From Hymenobacter translucens (GTDB lineage: Bacteria > Bacteroidota > Bacteroidia > Cytophagales > Hymenobacteraceae): 64,000 nt of DNA. The notes below the pieces were generated by a model. The model was not told the origin of the DNA and made no database searches. It saw only the letters and a program-made list of their open reading frames with translations. The position numbers were made by a program, and so were the translations under genes. Below are positions 8,887 to 17,558 of the stretch, piece by piece (positions within the stretch are counted from its first letter, which is position 1; every line of letters begins with the position of its first letter). The DNA lies in NCBI RefSeq assembly GCF_020685205.1, contig NZ_JAJERB010000006.1, forward strand, positions 248,001 to 312,000. The letters run 5' to 3'.

Positions 8887-9087
8887 AGGGGCAGGTTTGG
8901 GGAATGGGGTGGGAAGGTAAGCCGAAGCCTGGCAACGGCAAAAGGATGGCCTCAGCAGCTACCAGAGGCAGGATTTGGCAGTAGGGAACAAGGCAAGCTG
9001 AAGCCCCAGGCTGACCACCGGTAAAATTCGCCGGCAGCCCTGCACGAAAATACCCCAGACTTCTGTTTAGGCAGGGGCCGGGGTGTT

Positions 9088-9120
9088 TTGCTGTCAAGGC
9101 GCGCCGTCTCCGTATATTTC
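9088..9120 (+). promoter_or_regulatory. Candidate promoter TTG-N22-TATATTTC
   Basis: TTG (9088-9090) and TATATTTC (9113-9120) are separated by 22 bases. The last base differs from TAnnTTTG. It lies 20 bases before the GTG start of the small lipoprotein gene. Confidence 0.4.
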
Positions 9121-9140
9121 GCCAACCAAAAAAACGTGCT

Positions 9141-9299
9141 GTGAGAAAATTCGTGATGCTGGGGCTTTCCGCCCTGCTTTGCGCCGGAACGGTAGCTGCC
9201 ACGAGCTGCTCCCACCGGACGCTACAGCAGAAAAAGACGGCCTCGTACAAGCTCAAATCCAAGCTGGGCAAGGCGCCCTGCCCCTGCGACAGTCACTAA
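9141..9299 (+). CDS. Small lipoprotein, 52 residues
   Basis: A GTG-started ORF encodes a signal sequence followed by a lipobox-like 'VAATSC' (Cys23), then a short basic tail ending in a Cys-rich 'KAPCPCDSH'. An internal ATG at 9156 would shorten the signal but keep the Cys. The signal peptide, the promoter-like box upstream and the clean spacing to the next gene (46 bases) support it. The function is unknown; such tiny lipoproteins are common in Bacteroidota. Confidence 0.6.
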   Translation: MRKFVMLGLSALLCAGTVAATSCSHRTLQQKKTASYKLKSKLGKAPCPCDSH

Positions 9300-9345
9300 C
9301 AGACCGCGCAGCTTTCCTTTTATCCTGCCCTCGCCCATTTCGTTT

Positions 9346-10020
9346 ATGAATGAAAAATCTACCCGGAACCGGGCCTTGCTGCTGCTGCTGTTTTTAGTGA
9401 TTAGCGCCCCGGTACGGGCTCAGATTGGCGCCGTTATGGCCCTGGCGCGTATCGGAACATCGGTAGCCATCAACTCCATGATGGACCAGACCTTCAGGAT
9501 CAACGGAAGCGGGGGCTATCAGCTTACTTCCGCCGGGGAGTGGGTGCCGGCCGAACGGCTGGAGCTGTCTTCCAAAGGCCTGATGATCGGGAAGGGGAAA
9601 GCCGCTCGCGAACTGACCCTTACCGACTTCAGCCAGACCATTATCCGCGGCGACACCTTTGCCATCCTGCGGGGCGTGCAGTTTCCCGGCGCGGCCGTCG
9701 ATCCGCAGGCCGCACCGCTTTTCGCGAAGCGCACCTGGCACCACCCGCAGGCCGAGCTGTACGAGTTTGTTTCCGGCAGCGGCGCCGTACCCCTGCTGCG
9801 CTTTCCCGACGGCTCCGCGGTGATGGTGCCCGTGAAGAAAAAGGAGTTTCAGTACACTATGCTGGCCTTGGTAGGCGACCATCCGACCCTGGCCCGGCAG
9901 CTGCAGGCCAACGAGCTGAGCTCGGTCCACCTGCGGGAGATTTTGCGGGCTTACCTGACCTGGAAGCCGGCGGGCCTGACCAAGCCGGCTCCGACCGCGC
10001 TGTACCTGCCGGAGAAATAG
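9346..10020 (+). CDS. Secreted protein of unknown function (paralogue 1)
   Basis: 224 residues with a signal peptide (1 to about 26, ending 'SAPVRAQ'). I do not recognise the family. A central 'RGDTFAILRGVQF' is followed by 'LLRFPDGSAVMVPVKKKEFQ' and a C-terminal helix-like 'LREILRAYLTWK'. The next gene has the same order of features ('GDTFNVVRDV', 'LLRQPDGTVLVLP', 'ARQLLAAYTDRK'), so the two look like tandem paralogues. They are 16 bases apart and probably co-transcribed. The product should be periplasmic or surface exposed. Confidence 0.75.
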   Translation: MNEKSTRNRALLLLLFLVISAPVRAQIGAVMALARIGTSVAINSMMDQTFRINGSGGYQLTSAGEWVPAERLELSSKGLMIGKGKAARELTLTDFSQTIIRGDTFAILRGVQFPGAAVDPQAAPLFAKRTWHHPQAELYEFVSGSGAVPLLRFPDGSAVMVPVKKKEFQYTMLALVGDHPTLARQLQANELSSVHLREILRAYLTWKPAGLTKPAPTALYLPEK

Positions 10021-10036
10021 TGCGTATCACCTGGGT

Positions 10037-10729
10037 ATGAATCGACTTGCCTGTACCGCTGTGGTGCTTCTTGCCGGCTCGCTGCCGCGCGTTGCCCCGG
10101 CCCAGCGTCAGGGACCGGCAGGTTTTCCACCACCCACGCCCGCGCCCACCGAGGACCCGGCCCTGCACCGGGGCAGCCGGGGGCTCAGCGGCTCCTTTCA
10201 GAGCACCGACAACACCTGGCACCCCGGGCAGATTCAGGGCTGGACCCGCGACCGGGTGTACCTGACCGATGCCGGTGCCCGGACCTATCGGGCTTACTTT
10301 CCGGCCCAGGTCAAGCGGTTCGTGGTAGCGCCTGGCGACACGTTCAATGTCGTGCGCGACGTTGTCGTGACCAGCGGGACCATGTTCCGGCGGCGCCAGA
10401 TCGTACCCGAAGCCTTTGCCCAGCAGCTGTTTCGCGGGGCGGGCTATACGCTGCTCAGCTACCAGCGTAACGATGGGCCCGACAACCTGCTGAGCTGGAC
10501 CACCCGCCGCCTGCTGCTCCGCCAGCCCGACGGCACCGTGCTGGTGCTGCCCGCCAACGGCCGTAAGTGCCGCCAGCTCCTGCTCACGCTGCTCCGCGAC
10601 GACGCAGCCCTGGCCGGGACACCCCCAACCAGCCGCTTCCGGCCCTGGCGCGACGCCCGGCAGCTGCTGGCTGCGTATACCGACCGGAAAATCAACCTCG
10701 CCCTGCGCCCCACCGGGGGCGGGCAGTAA
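10037..10729 (+). CDS. Secreted protein of unknown function (paralogue 2)
   Basis: 230 residues with a signal peptide (about 1-22, 'RVAPAQ'). A proline-rich linker (about 30-45) precedes a domain sharing the GDTF...PDGT...helix pattern with the preceding gene. No known catalytic motif is visible. It lies 16 bases after paralogue 1 and 15 bases before the next gene, so all three may form one operon. Confidence 0.75.
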   Translation: MNRLACTAVVLLAGSLPRVAPAQRQGPAGFPPPTPAPTEDPALHRGSRGLSGSFQSTDNTWHPGQIQGWTRDRVYLTDAGARTYRAYFPAQVKRFVVAPGDTFNVVRDVVVTSGTMFRRRQIVPEAFAQQLFRGAGYTLLSYQRNDGPDNLLSWTTRRLLLRQPDGTVLVLPANGRKCRQLLLTLLRDDAALAGTPPTSRFRPWRDARQLLAAYTDRKINLALRPTGGGQ

Positions 10730-10744
10730 CCTCATTTTGTCTTT

Positions 10745-11149
10745 ATGTCCGACGCACCCGAGTCCCCCATTGCCGCCCTCTACGCCGCCGCCGAAGCCGT
10801 GCGGCAGCAGTTGCAGCTTGCCACCTACGACGAAGCCGCCGTGCAGCGCCTGGCCGGGTTTATCGAAGAGCAGCGCCCCCTGCTGAAGCCCGACAACCAC
10901 GAAAGCGTGGCTACGGCCCTGGGGTGCTTTCTGGGTCAGTGCATGGTGCAGGTGTTCGGGGGCGAGTGGGCAGCCGGCCCCGATGGGTCGACCGGCGTTG
11001 GGATTCAGGGCAAGCACTTCTTTAACCCGTTCTACCGGGTAGCCGAGCAGCTGGCCCGGGGAGAGAAAGAGTCGGTAGCCATGTTCTTTGCCGGCATTCC
11101 GGCCCGGCTTGCGGCGCCGCAGGGGCGGAAAGGCTGGATTCCGGGTTGA
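10745..11149 (+). CDS. Conserved cytoplasmic protein of unknown function
   Basis: 134 residues with no signal peptide and no membrane segment. The middle contains 'ALGCFLGQCMVQVFGGEW', then 'GVGIQGKHFFNPFYRVAEQL'. I recall this pattern from short conserved proteins without assigned function. It is the third gene of a closely spaced plus-strand set with two secreted paralogues. Confidence 0.7.
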   Translation: MSDAPESPIAALYAAAEAVRQQLQLATYDEAAVQRLAGFIEEQRPLLKPDNHESVATALGCFLGQCMVQVFGGEWAAGPDGSTGVGIQGKHFFNPFYRVAEQLARGEKESVAMFFAGIPARLAAPQGRKGWIPG

Positions 11150-11536
11150 TTCTTTTTCCCTGCTGACCTGCGATGAAGTCGGCGCAAACCCGGCAGACAC
11201 GCAAAACAGGATGGCTGGAATCAGTATTTCTTGCGGAAATTTCGACACCGGCGCGTGTTAGATTAACTTGAATGCCAACGGGTTATGTCATGGCGCCGAA
11301 CAAGTACGTACTTTAGGCCGCGGGGCGCGGGCTTTCCGAGTTGGTAGATCATCCGTAGCTTTGAAGGCCGCAGGCATGGTTGCGCAACCGGGGCCCGGGA
11401 TGAAGGTTTGCTGAAAAGCCTTTTTCCGGGAGCTGCGGGGCGCGGCCTGTGGCACCCACCAGAAAATCCGGTGCGCCCGCTACCTTTTTAGCTTCGGTAC
11501 GTTAGTGCCGGAGTTCCGCCCACTGCCGACCCTGAC
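11150..11536. other. Gene-free interval before cmk
   Basis: No coding region is supported. It contains TAGCTTTG (11356-11363), a match to the -7 consensus but without a well-spaced -33, and TACCTTTT (11481-11488), a near match closer to cmk. Either could drive cmk. Confidence 0.4.
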
Positions 11537-12256
11537 ATGAAAAAAATCGTCATAGCCATCGACGGCCACTCTTCGTGCGGTAAAAGCACCACCGCCAAAC
11601 TCGTGGCCGCCGAGCTGGGCTATGCCTACATCGATACCGGAGCCATGTACCGGGCCGTGACGCTGTACCTGCTCGAAAACAACATCGGCTTCGACGACCT
11701 GGCCCGCATCGAGCAGGCGCTGCAGCAGATGCACATTGCCTTCAAGCGCAACCGCCGCACGGGCCGCAACGAGCTGTGCCTCGACGGGGTAATCCGGGAA
11801 GACGAAATCCGCGAGATGCGCATCTCCAACCTCGTGAGCGAGGTATCGGTGATTCCGGCCGTGCGCCACGAGCTGGTGCGGCAGCAGCAGCGCATGGGCC
11901 GCAAGCGGGGCGTGGTGATGGACGGCCGCGACATTGGCACCACCGTGTTTCCCGACGCTGAGGTAAAGCTGTTCATGACGGCCGATACCTACACGCGGGC
12001 CCTGCGCCGGCAGCAGGAGCTGGCCGACAAGGGCGAGAATATACCCCTCGACGATATCGTGGCCAACCTTACCAAGCGCGACCACATCGACTCGACCCGG
12101 GCCGAAAGCCCCCTGCGCCGGGCCTCCGACGCCATCCTGCTCGACACCTCCCACATCACCATCGACGAGCAGGTTGACTTTGTGCTGGAGCGGGTGTCGG
12201 CGGCGCTGTTCGCCCACGCCGTACAGCTGACCGGCAACACCCCGCAGGGGCACTAG
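11537..12256 (+). CDS. cmk: Cytidylate kinase
   Basis: 239 residues, (d)CMP kinase (EC 2.7.4.25), phosphorylating CMP and dCMP with ATP. The P-loop GHSSCGKST is at residues 10-18. The nucleotide-binding 'YIDTGAMYRAVTLY' and 'VVMDGRDIGTTVFPDAEVKL' are intact, and 'ESPLRRASDAILLDTS' is the family's C-terminal signature. ispH follows on the same strand after 168 bases with its own candidate -7 box. Confidence 0.95.
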   Translation: MKKIVIAIDGHSSCGKSTTAKLVAAELGYAYIDTGAMYRAVTLYLLENNIGFDDLARIEQALQQMHIAFKRNRRTGRNELCLDGVIREDEIREMRISNLVSEVSVIPAVRHELVRQQQRMGRKRGVVMDGRDIGTTVFPDAEVKLFMTADTYTRALRRQQELADKGENIPLDDIVANLTKRDHIDSTRAESPLRRASDAILLDTSHITIDEQVDFVLERVSAALFAHAVQLTGNTPQGH

Positions 12257-12398
12257 GCGCAGCAAGCCAAAATCCACAGTATTACGTACGTACCATCAGC
12301 GCCGGGCCCTGGCCCGGCCGCGTGGGTAGAATTTTGGCATTGGCCCGGAAACACGCCGGTTATACGGCCAAGGGCGTGAATATTGCTTGGTAAACCGG

Positions 12399-12406
12399 TA
12401 TCTTTG
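12399..12406 (+). promoter_or_regulatory. -7 element TATCTTTG before ispH
   Basis: This matches TAnnTTTG, 18 bases upstream of the ispH ATG. The nearest TTG (12383-12385) is only 13 bases upstream, so the -33 element is uncertain. Confidence 0.45.
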
Positions 12407-12424
12407 CAAGGCTGAAAAAGATCT

Positions 12425-13312
12425 ATGACCGTTACCATCGATAAGAATTCCGGATATTGCTTTGGGGTCGAATTCGCCATTCAGATGGCGGAGGATGAGC
12501 TGGCCAACGAGCCTACCCTGTATTGCCTCGGCGACATCGTGCACAACAGCATGGAGGTGGAGCGCCTGCACCAGCAGGGGCTGCGCATTATCGGCCGGGA
12601 GCAGCTACAGGAGCTGCACGACTGCAAAGTGCTGATCCGGGCCCACGGGGAGCCGCCGGAAACCTACGCTCTGGCGCTGCGCAACAACCTGGAGCTCATC
12701 GATGCGTCCTGCCCGGTTGTATTGAAGCTGCAGAACCGCGTTAAGCACGCCTTCGATACCACCAACCGGCAGCAAGGTCAGATCGTGATTTACGGGGAGC
12801 CGGGCCACGCGGAGGTAGCGGGCCTGAACGGGCAGACCGGCAACCGGTCCATTATCGTGATGAAGGAAGAAGACCTCGACCAGATCGACTTTACCCGCCC
12901 CGTCACGCTCTTCAGCCAGACCACCAAAAGCACGAAAGGCTTCTACCGGATGAAGGAGCTGATTGAAGAGCGCATTACCGCCGCCGGGGGGGAGCTGACT
13001 TCCTTCGACGCCAACGACAGCATCTGCCGGCAGGTCAGCAACCGGGAGCCGGCCCTCACCAGGTTTGCCGCCCAGCACGACGTAATCGTATTCGTGAGCG
13101 GGCGCAAGAGCTCCAACGGCAAGGCGCTGTTCGGGGTGGTAAGTCAGCACAACGCCCGCAGCTATTTCGTGGAAAACGACGAGGAGCTGGACGAGGCCTG
13201 GTTTCAGAACGTCGGGTCAGTGGGCATCTGCGGGGCTACCAGCACGCCCATGTGGCTGATGCAGCGCGTGGCCGACCGGATTGCCCAGATCGGCGAGGTG
13301 CAGCCGGCCTAG
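12425..13312 (+). CDS. ispH: 4-hydroxy-3-methylbut-2-enyl diphosphate reductase
   Basis: 295 residues. This is the last enzyme of the MEP isoprenoid pathway (EC 1.17.7.4), making IPP and DMAPP. The three iron-sulfur ligands are Cys12 ('GYCFGV'), Cys96 ('DASCPVV') and Cys201 ('DSICRQ'). 'RAHGEPPE' and 'CGATSTP' near the end are also family signatures. The neighbouring cmk is a common arrangement in Bacteroidota. Confidence 0.95.
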   Translation: MTVTIDKNSGYCFGVEFAIQMAEDELANEPTLYCLGDIVHNSMEVERLHQQGLRIIGREQLQELHDCKVLIRAHGEPPETYALALRNNLELIDASCPVVLKLQNRVKHAFDTTNRQQGQIVIYGEPGHAEVAGLNGQTGNRSIIVMKEEDLDQIDFTRPVTLFSQTTKSTKGFYRMKELIEERITAAGGELTSFDANDSICRQVSNREPALTRFAAQHDVIVFVSGRKSSNGKALFGVVSQHNARSYFVENDEELDEAWFQNVGSVGICGATSTPMWLMQRVADRIAQIGEVQPA

Positions 13313-13389
13313 CAGTAGCCGGCGCCATTCCGATTTGCTTTGTTTCCTGCCCGGCCGGCTTCGGCCGGGCATTCTTTTGCCTTCCCGTC

Positions 13390-13953
13390 ATGCGCTCCTT
13401 TTTCAAGTACTTTCTGAACGGATTTCTGATTGTGGCGCCGGTAGCGCTGACCATCTACATCCTGTACTCCGCCATCCATTGGCTCGACGACCTGTTCAAC
13501 CTCTATGAGCTGCCCGGGCTGGGCCACGTACCGGGCCTGGGGCTGCTGACGGCCATTCTGGTATTTACGCTGGTCGGCTACATTGCCAAGTCGTTTATGG
13601 TCCGGCCGTTTCTGCTGGTGGCCGAGCGGGTGCTGCACCGCACGCCCCTGGTCAGCATCATCTACTCCAGCCTCAAAGACCTGTTCGACGCCTTTGTAGG
13701 CGATAATCAGAAGTTCAACCGGCCGGTGCTGGTGCGCGTGAATGAGGAAGCCCAGTGCTACAAGATGGGCTTCGTGACCCAGGAAAGCATGGCGGTCATC
13801 AACCACGAAGCCCTGCTGGCCGTGTACTTTCCGCACTCTTATAATTTCTCGGGTGAGCTGATGCTGGTGCCGTCCGAAAACGTGACGTTCCTGGACCTGC
13901 CCAGCAGCGAAGTCATGAAGTTTATCGTTTCCGGCGGCGTGTCGCGGTTGTAA
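13390..13953 (+). CDS. DUF502 membrane protein
   Basis: 187 residues. Two membrane segments lie near the N-terminus (about 7-30 and 52-75), followed by a soluble part with 'RTPLVSIIYSSLKDLFDAF' and a C-terminal 'SGELMLVPSENV...SSEVMKFIVSGG', the pattern of the DUF502 family. The molecular function is not established. ATG 13390 is chosen because the upstream in-frame extension is unlike protein and overlaps ispH. It is convergent with the hydrolase gene. Confidence 0.85.
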   Translation: MRSFFKYFLNGFLIVAPVALTIYILYSAIHWLDDLFNLYELPGLGHVPGLGLLTAILVFTLVGYIAKSFMVRPFLLVAERVLHRTPLVSIIYSSLKDLFDAFVGDNQKFNRPVLVRVNEEAQCYKMGFVTQESMAVINHEALLAVYFPHSYNFSGELMLVPSENVTFLDLPSSEVMKFIVSGGVSRL

Positions 13954-14027
13954 GCAGCCGGTGGGGAATCAGGGCGCGCTGGCCGAGCCTGTCGTGCGGA
14001 ACCGCATGCAGGGAAGTTTGGCATAGC

Positions 14028-14060
14028 AAGCCCCGCCGTACGCGTACGACGGGGCTTTTT
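14028..14060. terminator. Terminator between convergent genes
   Basis: AAGCCCCG and CGGGGCTTTTT form a stem with further CGTA/TACG-type pairing inside. It is followed by T5 on the plus strand and lies about 75 bases after the DUF502 stop. Confidence 0.75.
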
Positions 14061-14143
14061 GAGGGTATTCTACCCGGCGAATTCCCGACGTGCTTTGCCC
14101 GGCACCCACGCAATAGCAGGCCCAGCCGCATCCGCACCACTGC

Positions 14144-14956
14144 TCACCACTTCACTTCCTCGGGGTGCTGGCGCAGGTAGGCGGCTACGTCGTAGATAAG
14201 GCCGGCGTGGCCGGTTTCGAGCAATACCGTGTGGGCCCGTTGAAGCGAGGCAATGAACTGCTGCAGGCCGGCGTGCGGAATCACCCGGTCGTGGCGGCCC
14301 AGAAAGAACGTGACGGGGGTGGGCTGGCGGTTGAGCAGGGCAGCCAGGTGCTTTACATCAAAAACGAGCTGCCGGAACCCGACCCAGCTGCGGTACACGC
14401 GCAGACGCTTCTCGCGGTTTTCCAGCTGCCACCGCGCAAAGCTGACCAGGTTGGGATGCACCAGCCGGCGCTGTCCCAGTGCCCCGATAAAGCGCAGCAG
14501 CCGCTCGGGCCGCAGCACGGCCTGGCCCAGAATGCCCCGCATCCAGGGCGGGTAAGTTGCCAGGGAGTACCAGAACTGGGGCCGGATGCCGTCCGGAGCA
14601 ATCAACCAGAGCTGCTCCACCCGGTCGGGAAAGGCTTCCAGAGTGGTGAGGGCGAACTTGGCGCCCATACTGAAGGCCAGCAGCCCAAACGAGGTGATAT
14701 TCCGTTCCTGCAAAAACTGCTCAATCAGCCCGGACAGTCGCTTTTTGGTGAGGGGTGTATCCGTCTTCGCCAGTCGGCTCTGGCCGTGGTAAAACAGGTC
14801 GAACGAATACAGGGTGACGTTCAGGCTGCCCAGCACCGAGGCCACGGTGCGCCAGTGGCTTTCCTGCTGCCCGTAGCCGTGAAACGCCAGAATGATGCGC
14901 GGGCCCCGGCCATAGACCTCGTAGTGCAGCCGCGTACGCCCTGATTCAACGAACAT
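14144..14956 (-). CDS. Alpha/beta-fold hydrolase
   Basis: 270 residues. The nucleophile elbow is 'LLAFSMGAK' with Ser96, the acid is Asp223 in 'FLGRHDRVIP', and the base is His250 in 'LLETGHAGL'. The oxyanion-hole HG motif is in 'ILAFHGYGQQ'. A cap region lies between about 125 and 205. No signal peptide is seen, so it is likely cytoplasmic. The substrate cannot be told from sequence. Confidence 0.85.
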   Translation of the reverse strand: MFVESGRTRLHYEVYGRGPRIILAFHGYGQQESHWRTVASVLGSLNVTLYSFDLFYHGQSRLAKTDTPLTKKRLSGLIEQFLQERNITSFGLLAFSMGAKFALTTLEAFPDRVEQLWLIAPDGIRPQFWYSLATYPPWMRGILGQAVLRPERLLRFIGALGQRRLVHPNLVSFARWQLENREKRLRVYRSWVGFRQLVFDVKHLAALLNRQPTPVTFFLGRHDRVIPHAGLQQFIASLQRAHTVLLETGHAGLIYDVAAYLRQHPEEVKW

Positions 14957-15007
14957 AGACCGAAAGACAAGTGAGAAGGTGACACATGGCGCCGCAGATG
15001 CCGAAAG

Positions 15008-15574
15008 TCAGCGGCTCAGTTCCTGCTCGTACAGCTGCCGGGACTCTTCGTCGAAGGTGACGAAAACCACGGTTTGGGGCCGGGCATGCCGGGCCAGAAA
15101 CTTGCGCACCTCGCGCACCGCCACGGAGGCCGCTTCGTCCTTAGGGTAGCCATACGCGCCGGTGCTGATACCGGGGAAGCTCACGCTGTCGAGGTTGTTT
15201 TCGGCGGCCAGCAACAGGCTGTTACGGTAGCAGGCAGCCAGCAGATCGGGCTCTCCCAGCAGGCCGCCGTGCCAGATCGGGCCCACGGTGTGAATCACCC
15301 GCCCGGCTGGCAGCTTGCCCCCGGTGGTAATGACGGCCTGGCCGGTGGGCAGACCGTCCGGATAGTCGGCGAGGCGGATGCGGCGGCACTCCTCCACAAT
15401 GGCGGGCCCGCCTTCGCGGTGGATGGCCCCGTCGACGCCCCCGCCGCCGAGGATGGAGGCGTTGGCTGCATTGACAATTGCCGCCGTGTCGACCCGGGTG
15501 ATGTCGCCGCGGTACAGCATAATCCGGTCGAACGGCTGGGCTTCAGAGCGCCAGGAGGCTGGGGTGGAGGCCAT
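15008..15574 (-). CDS. Macrodomain protein, O-acetyl-ADP-ribose deacetylase type
   Basis: 188 residues from ATG 15574 (an in-frame start at 15607 would give 199). It is a MacroD/YmdB-type macrodomain: 'YRGDITRVDTAAIVNAANAS', then 'GGGGVDGAIHREGG', and 'SFPGISTGAYGYP' for phosphate binding. Family members bind ADP-ribose and remove it from proteins or from O-acetyl-ADP-ribose. It is a single gene; no ADP-ribosyltransferase is adjacent. Confidence 0.9.
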   Translation of the reverse strand: MASTPASWRSEAQPFDRIMLYRGDITRVDTAAIVNAANASILGGGGVDGAIHREGGPAIVEECRRIRLADYPDGLPTGQAVITTGGKLPAGRVIHTVGPIWHGGLLGEPDLLAACYRNSLLLAAENNLDSVSFPGISTGAYGYPKDEAASVAVREVRKFLARHARPQTVVFVTFDEESRQLYEQELSR

Positions 15575-15749
15575 AGATAGGGGTGGTAAGGCAGTGGATA
15601 AGGGCACGTGAGCCGGCTACGGAACTAACGTTTCATCCTGTCTATTCAGCATTTCAACCCGAAAGGTTGCCGTCTGGGAGGATTGAAATAGGCAAGCAGA
15701 ACCGTAGTTTCTAGCTTTTGCCTTCCTTACAACCAAACGTTTTCTCCCG

Positions 15750-16061
15750 ATGGAAGCCTCCAACCGTGACCCCCAGCTGTGGCGCATGGCAAAGTCCCGC
15801 GCCAAGTTCAAGTCCCACCTGTTCACCTACCTGGCCGTGAACAGCCTGCTCTGGATTATCTGGGCGCTGACCGACCGGCACACCGGCGGGCACGGCAACC
15901 GCTATTTCTCTACTCCCTGGCCGCTGTGGTCCACGGCATTCTGGGGATTCGGCGTGCTCATGAACGGCATCGGCACCTACGGCGGGTTCGGCCGCAGCCG
16001 CCAGTCGGAGCGCGAGTACGAACGACTGGTGCGCCAGCGGGCAGAAGGGAGTAAGGCTTAG
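15750..16061 (+). CDS. 2TM domain protein
   Basis: 103 residues with two hydrophobic helices (about 24-42 and 58-76) and charged ends. The pattern is that of the 2TM domain family (PF13239) common in Bacteroidota: 'FKSHLFTYLAVNSLLWIIW' then 'FWGFGVLMNGIGTYG'. It is an inner-membrane protein of unknown role. A perfect palindrome begins at the last base of its stop codon region. Confidence 0.8.
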   Translation: MEASNRDPQLWRMAKSRAKFKSHLFTYLAVNSLLWIIWALTDRHTGGHGNRYFSTPWPLWSTAFWGFGVLMNGIGTYGGFGRSRQSEREYERLVRQRAEGSKA

Positions 16062-16108
16062 TTGTCAGTTGCTAGTTGTTAGTAGACTAACAACTAGCAA
16101 CTGACAAC
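16061..16108. repeat. Heptamer inverted repeat, 23-bp perfect palindrome
   Basis: Left arm units GTTGTCA, GTTGCTA, GTTGTTA lead into a 2-base centre (AG). Then come ACTAACA, ACTAGCA and ACTGACA units. The two 23-base arms (16061-16083 and 16086-16108) are exact reverse complements. Further ACTGACA-like units continue to 16120. It starts at the stop codon of the 2TM gene and ends 8-20 bases before the stop of the convergent MBL gene, so it may end transcription from both sides. Confidence 0.9.
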
Positions 16109-16128
16109 TGACAACTGCCAGCCACGCC

Positions 16129-17259
16129 CTAAATCCCCCACCACCAGGTTGTTTGGGGCAGCGCGCCAACGCCCGGTGTTACGGGCTGCCCCAGCTCGGG
16201 CGTGGTGACGGGCAGCAGGAGGCGGCCGGCCTCAGCCGTGGCCCGCGTCACCGACTCATTCCAGGGGTGGTTGGCCTCGGTGAAGGCTCCCCAGTGTACC
16301 GGCAGCAGCAGGCGGCCCCGCACGTCGAGCGTGGCCTGCACCGTCTGCTCCGGCATCATGTGAATCTGGGCCCAGTTGGCGTCGTACTGCCCGCACTCCA
16401 TCAGCGCCACGTCGAACGGCCCGTGCTGCTGGCCGATGGCGCGGAAGTGGGGGCCGTAGCCCCCGTCACCGCTGTAGAATACCCGCTTGGTCGCGGATTT
16501 CATAACCCAGGAGCTCCACGACGTGGAGTTGCGGTTGGTAAGCCCCCGCCCTGAGAAGTGCCGGGCCGGGGTACTCACGATGGTCAGGCCCGGCAGCCGC
16601 ACCGAGTCGCCCCAGTCCAGTTCCCGGATCCGGGACGAGTCGACGCCCCAGCGGAGCAGGTGGGCCCCCACACCCAGGGGCACGTAGAAGTGAGCGACCT
16701 TGTCCTTGAGCTGGCGGATGGTTTTATAGTCGAGGTGGTCGTAGTGGTCGTGGGAGATAAGCACCGCGTCGATGGCCGGGAGCTGCCCGGCGGTAATGGC
16801 CAGCTCGGAATTGTAGCGCTTGGGCGTGGCCCAGGCCACCGGCCCCATCTTCACGCTCAGCATCGGGTCGAGCAGGATATTCTTACCGGCAATTTCCACC
16901 AGGCTGGCCGAGTGCCCGAACCACGTCACCCGCAGCAGGTCCGCCGGTTTCCGCAGCAGGCTGAGCGGGTCGAGGGGCTGGGTGGGCAGCGGAGCTGCCG
17001 GTGCCGTGTTTTCTTTTTTTCGGAACAGGAAGTCCCACGCCACCGACAGTGTACTGGCGCCGGTCATCACCTCGGTGGGCACGAGGTTTTTAAACTCACC
17101 ATCCTGGTAGTGCCCGGAGCGGGCGTAGGCCCGGCGCTGGGCCTTCGTGGGCTTACCGCCCAGTTCGGGGCTGAGGTTGGCAAAGGCCACGCCCGCCAGC
17201 AGCAGCACGACGGCCAGGGTGGCGAGCAACTGGGCAATGAGTTTCCAGGGTTTACGCAT
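16129..17259 (-). CDS. MBL-fold metal-dependent hydrolase (NAPE-PLD/UlaG-like)
   Basis: 376 residues with an N-terminal membrane anchor (about 8-28). The metallo-beta-lactamase fold shows 'VTWFGHSASLVEI' and the zinc motif HDHYDH in 'LISHDHYDHLD'. Later metal ligands are in 'TPARHFSGRG', 'YSGDGGYGP' and 'LLPVHWGAF'. This pattern fits the COG2220 group, which includes N-acyl-phosphatidylethanolamine phospholipase D and UlaG. The substrate is unknown, but the anchor suggests action at the membrane. ATG 17259 is chosen because it begins the anchor. The 299-base gap upstream shows nothing else. Confidence 0.85.
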   Translation of the reverse strand: MRKPWKLIAQLLATLAVVLLLAGVAFANLSPELGGKPTKAQRRAYARSGHYQDGEFKNLVPTEVMTGASTLSVAWDFLFRKKENTAPAAPLPTQPLDPLSLLRKPADLLRVTWFGHSASLVEIAGKNILLDPMLSVKMGPVAWATPKRYNSELAITAGQLPAIDAVLISHDHYDHLDYKTIRQLKDKVAHFYVPLGVGAHLLRWGVDSSRIRELDWGDSVRLPGLTIVSTPARHFSGRGLTNRNSTSWSSWVMKSATKRVFYSGDGGYGPHFRAIGQQHGPFDVALMECGQYDANWAQIHMMPEQTVQATLDVRGRLLLPVHWGAFTEANHPWNESVTRATAEAGRLLLPVTTPELGQPVTPGVGALPQTTWWWGI

Positions 17260-17558
17260 ACGCAGGGAAGAAATAAGCAGCCGGCACAGCGGGCCGGCAA
17301 AGTAGGAGAGCCTGCCAGGAAAGACGAGCCGTGGCCCCGGATACTTTATCCGGCCCGGTTCACCCTGGCGTAACCTTTCTGCCGGCATTGAGTTTTGAGC
17401 ATCACCAGCCGGGCAGGCTTTGTCCTTCCCGACCTCAGCCCGCTCAGGCTGCCTCCACTCATTTCGGTGTGCCAGACGGCTCACTCGTTAAACTCAAAAA
17501 TCAGCGCATCAGCACATTTTTCACATTCGCACATCCGTCTGACTATCTTGCCCGCACC

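Noticed and set aside
16061..16120. CRISPR array
   Set aside because: Units are 7 bases without spacers and arranged as inverted arms. No cas genes are in the window.
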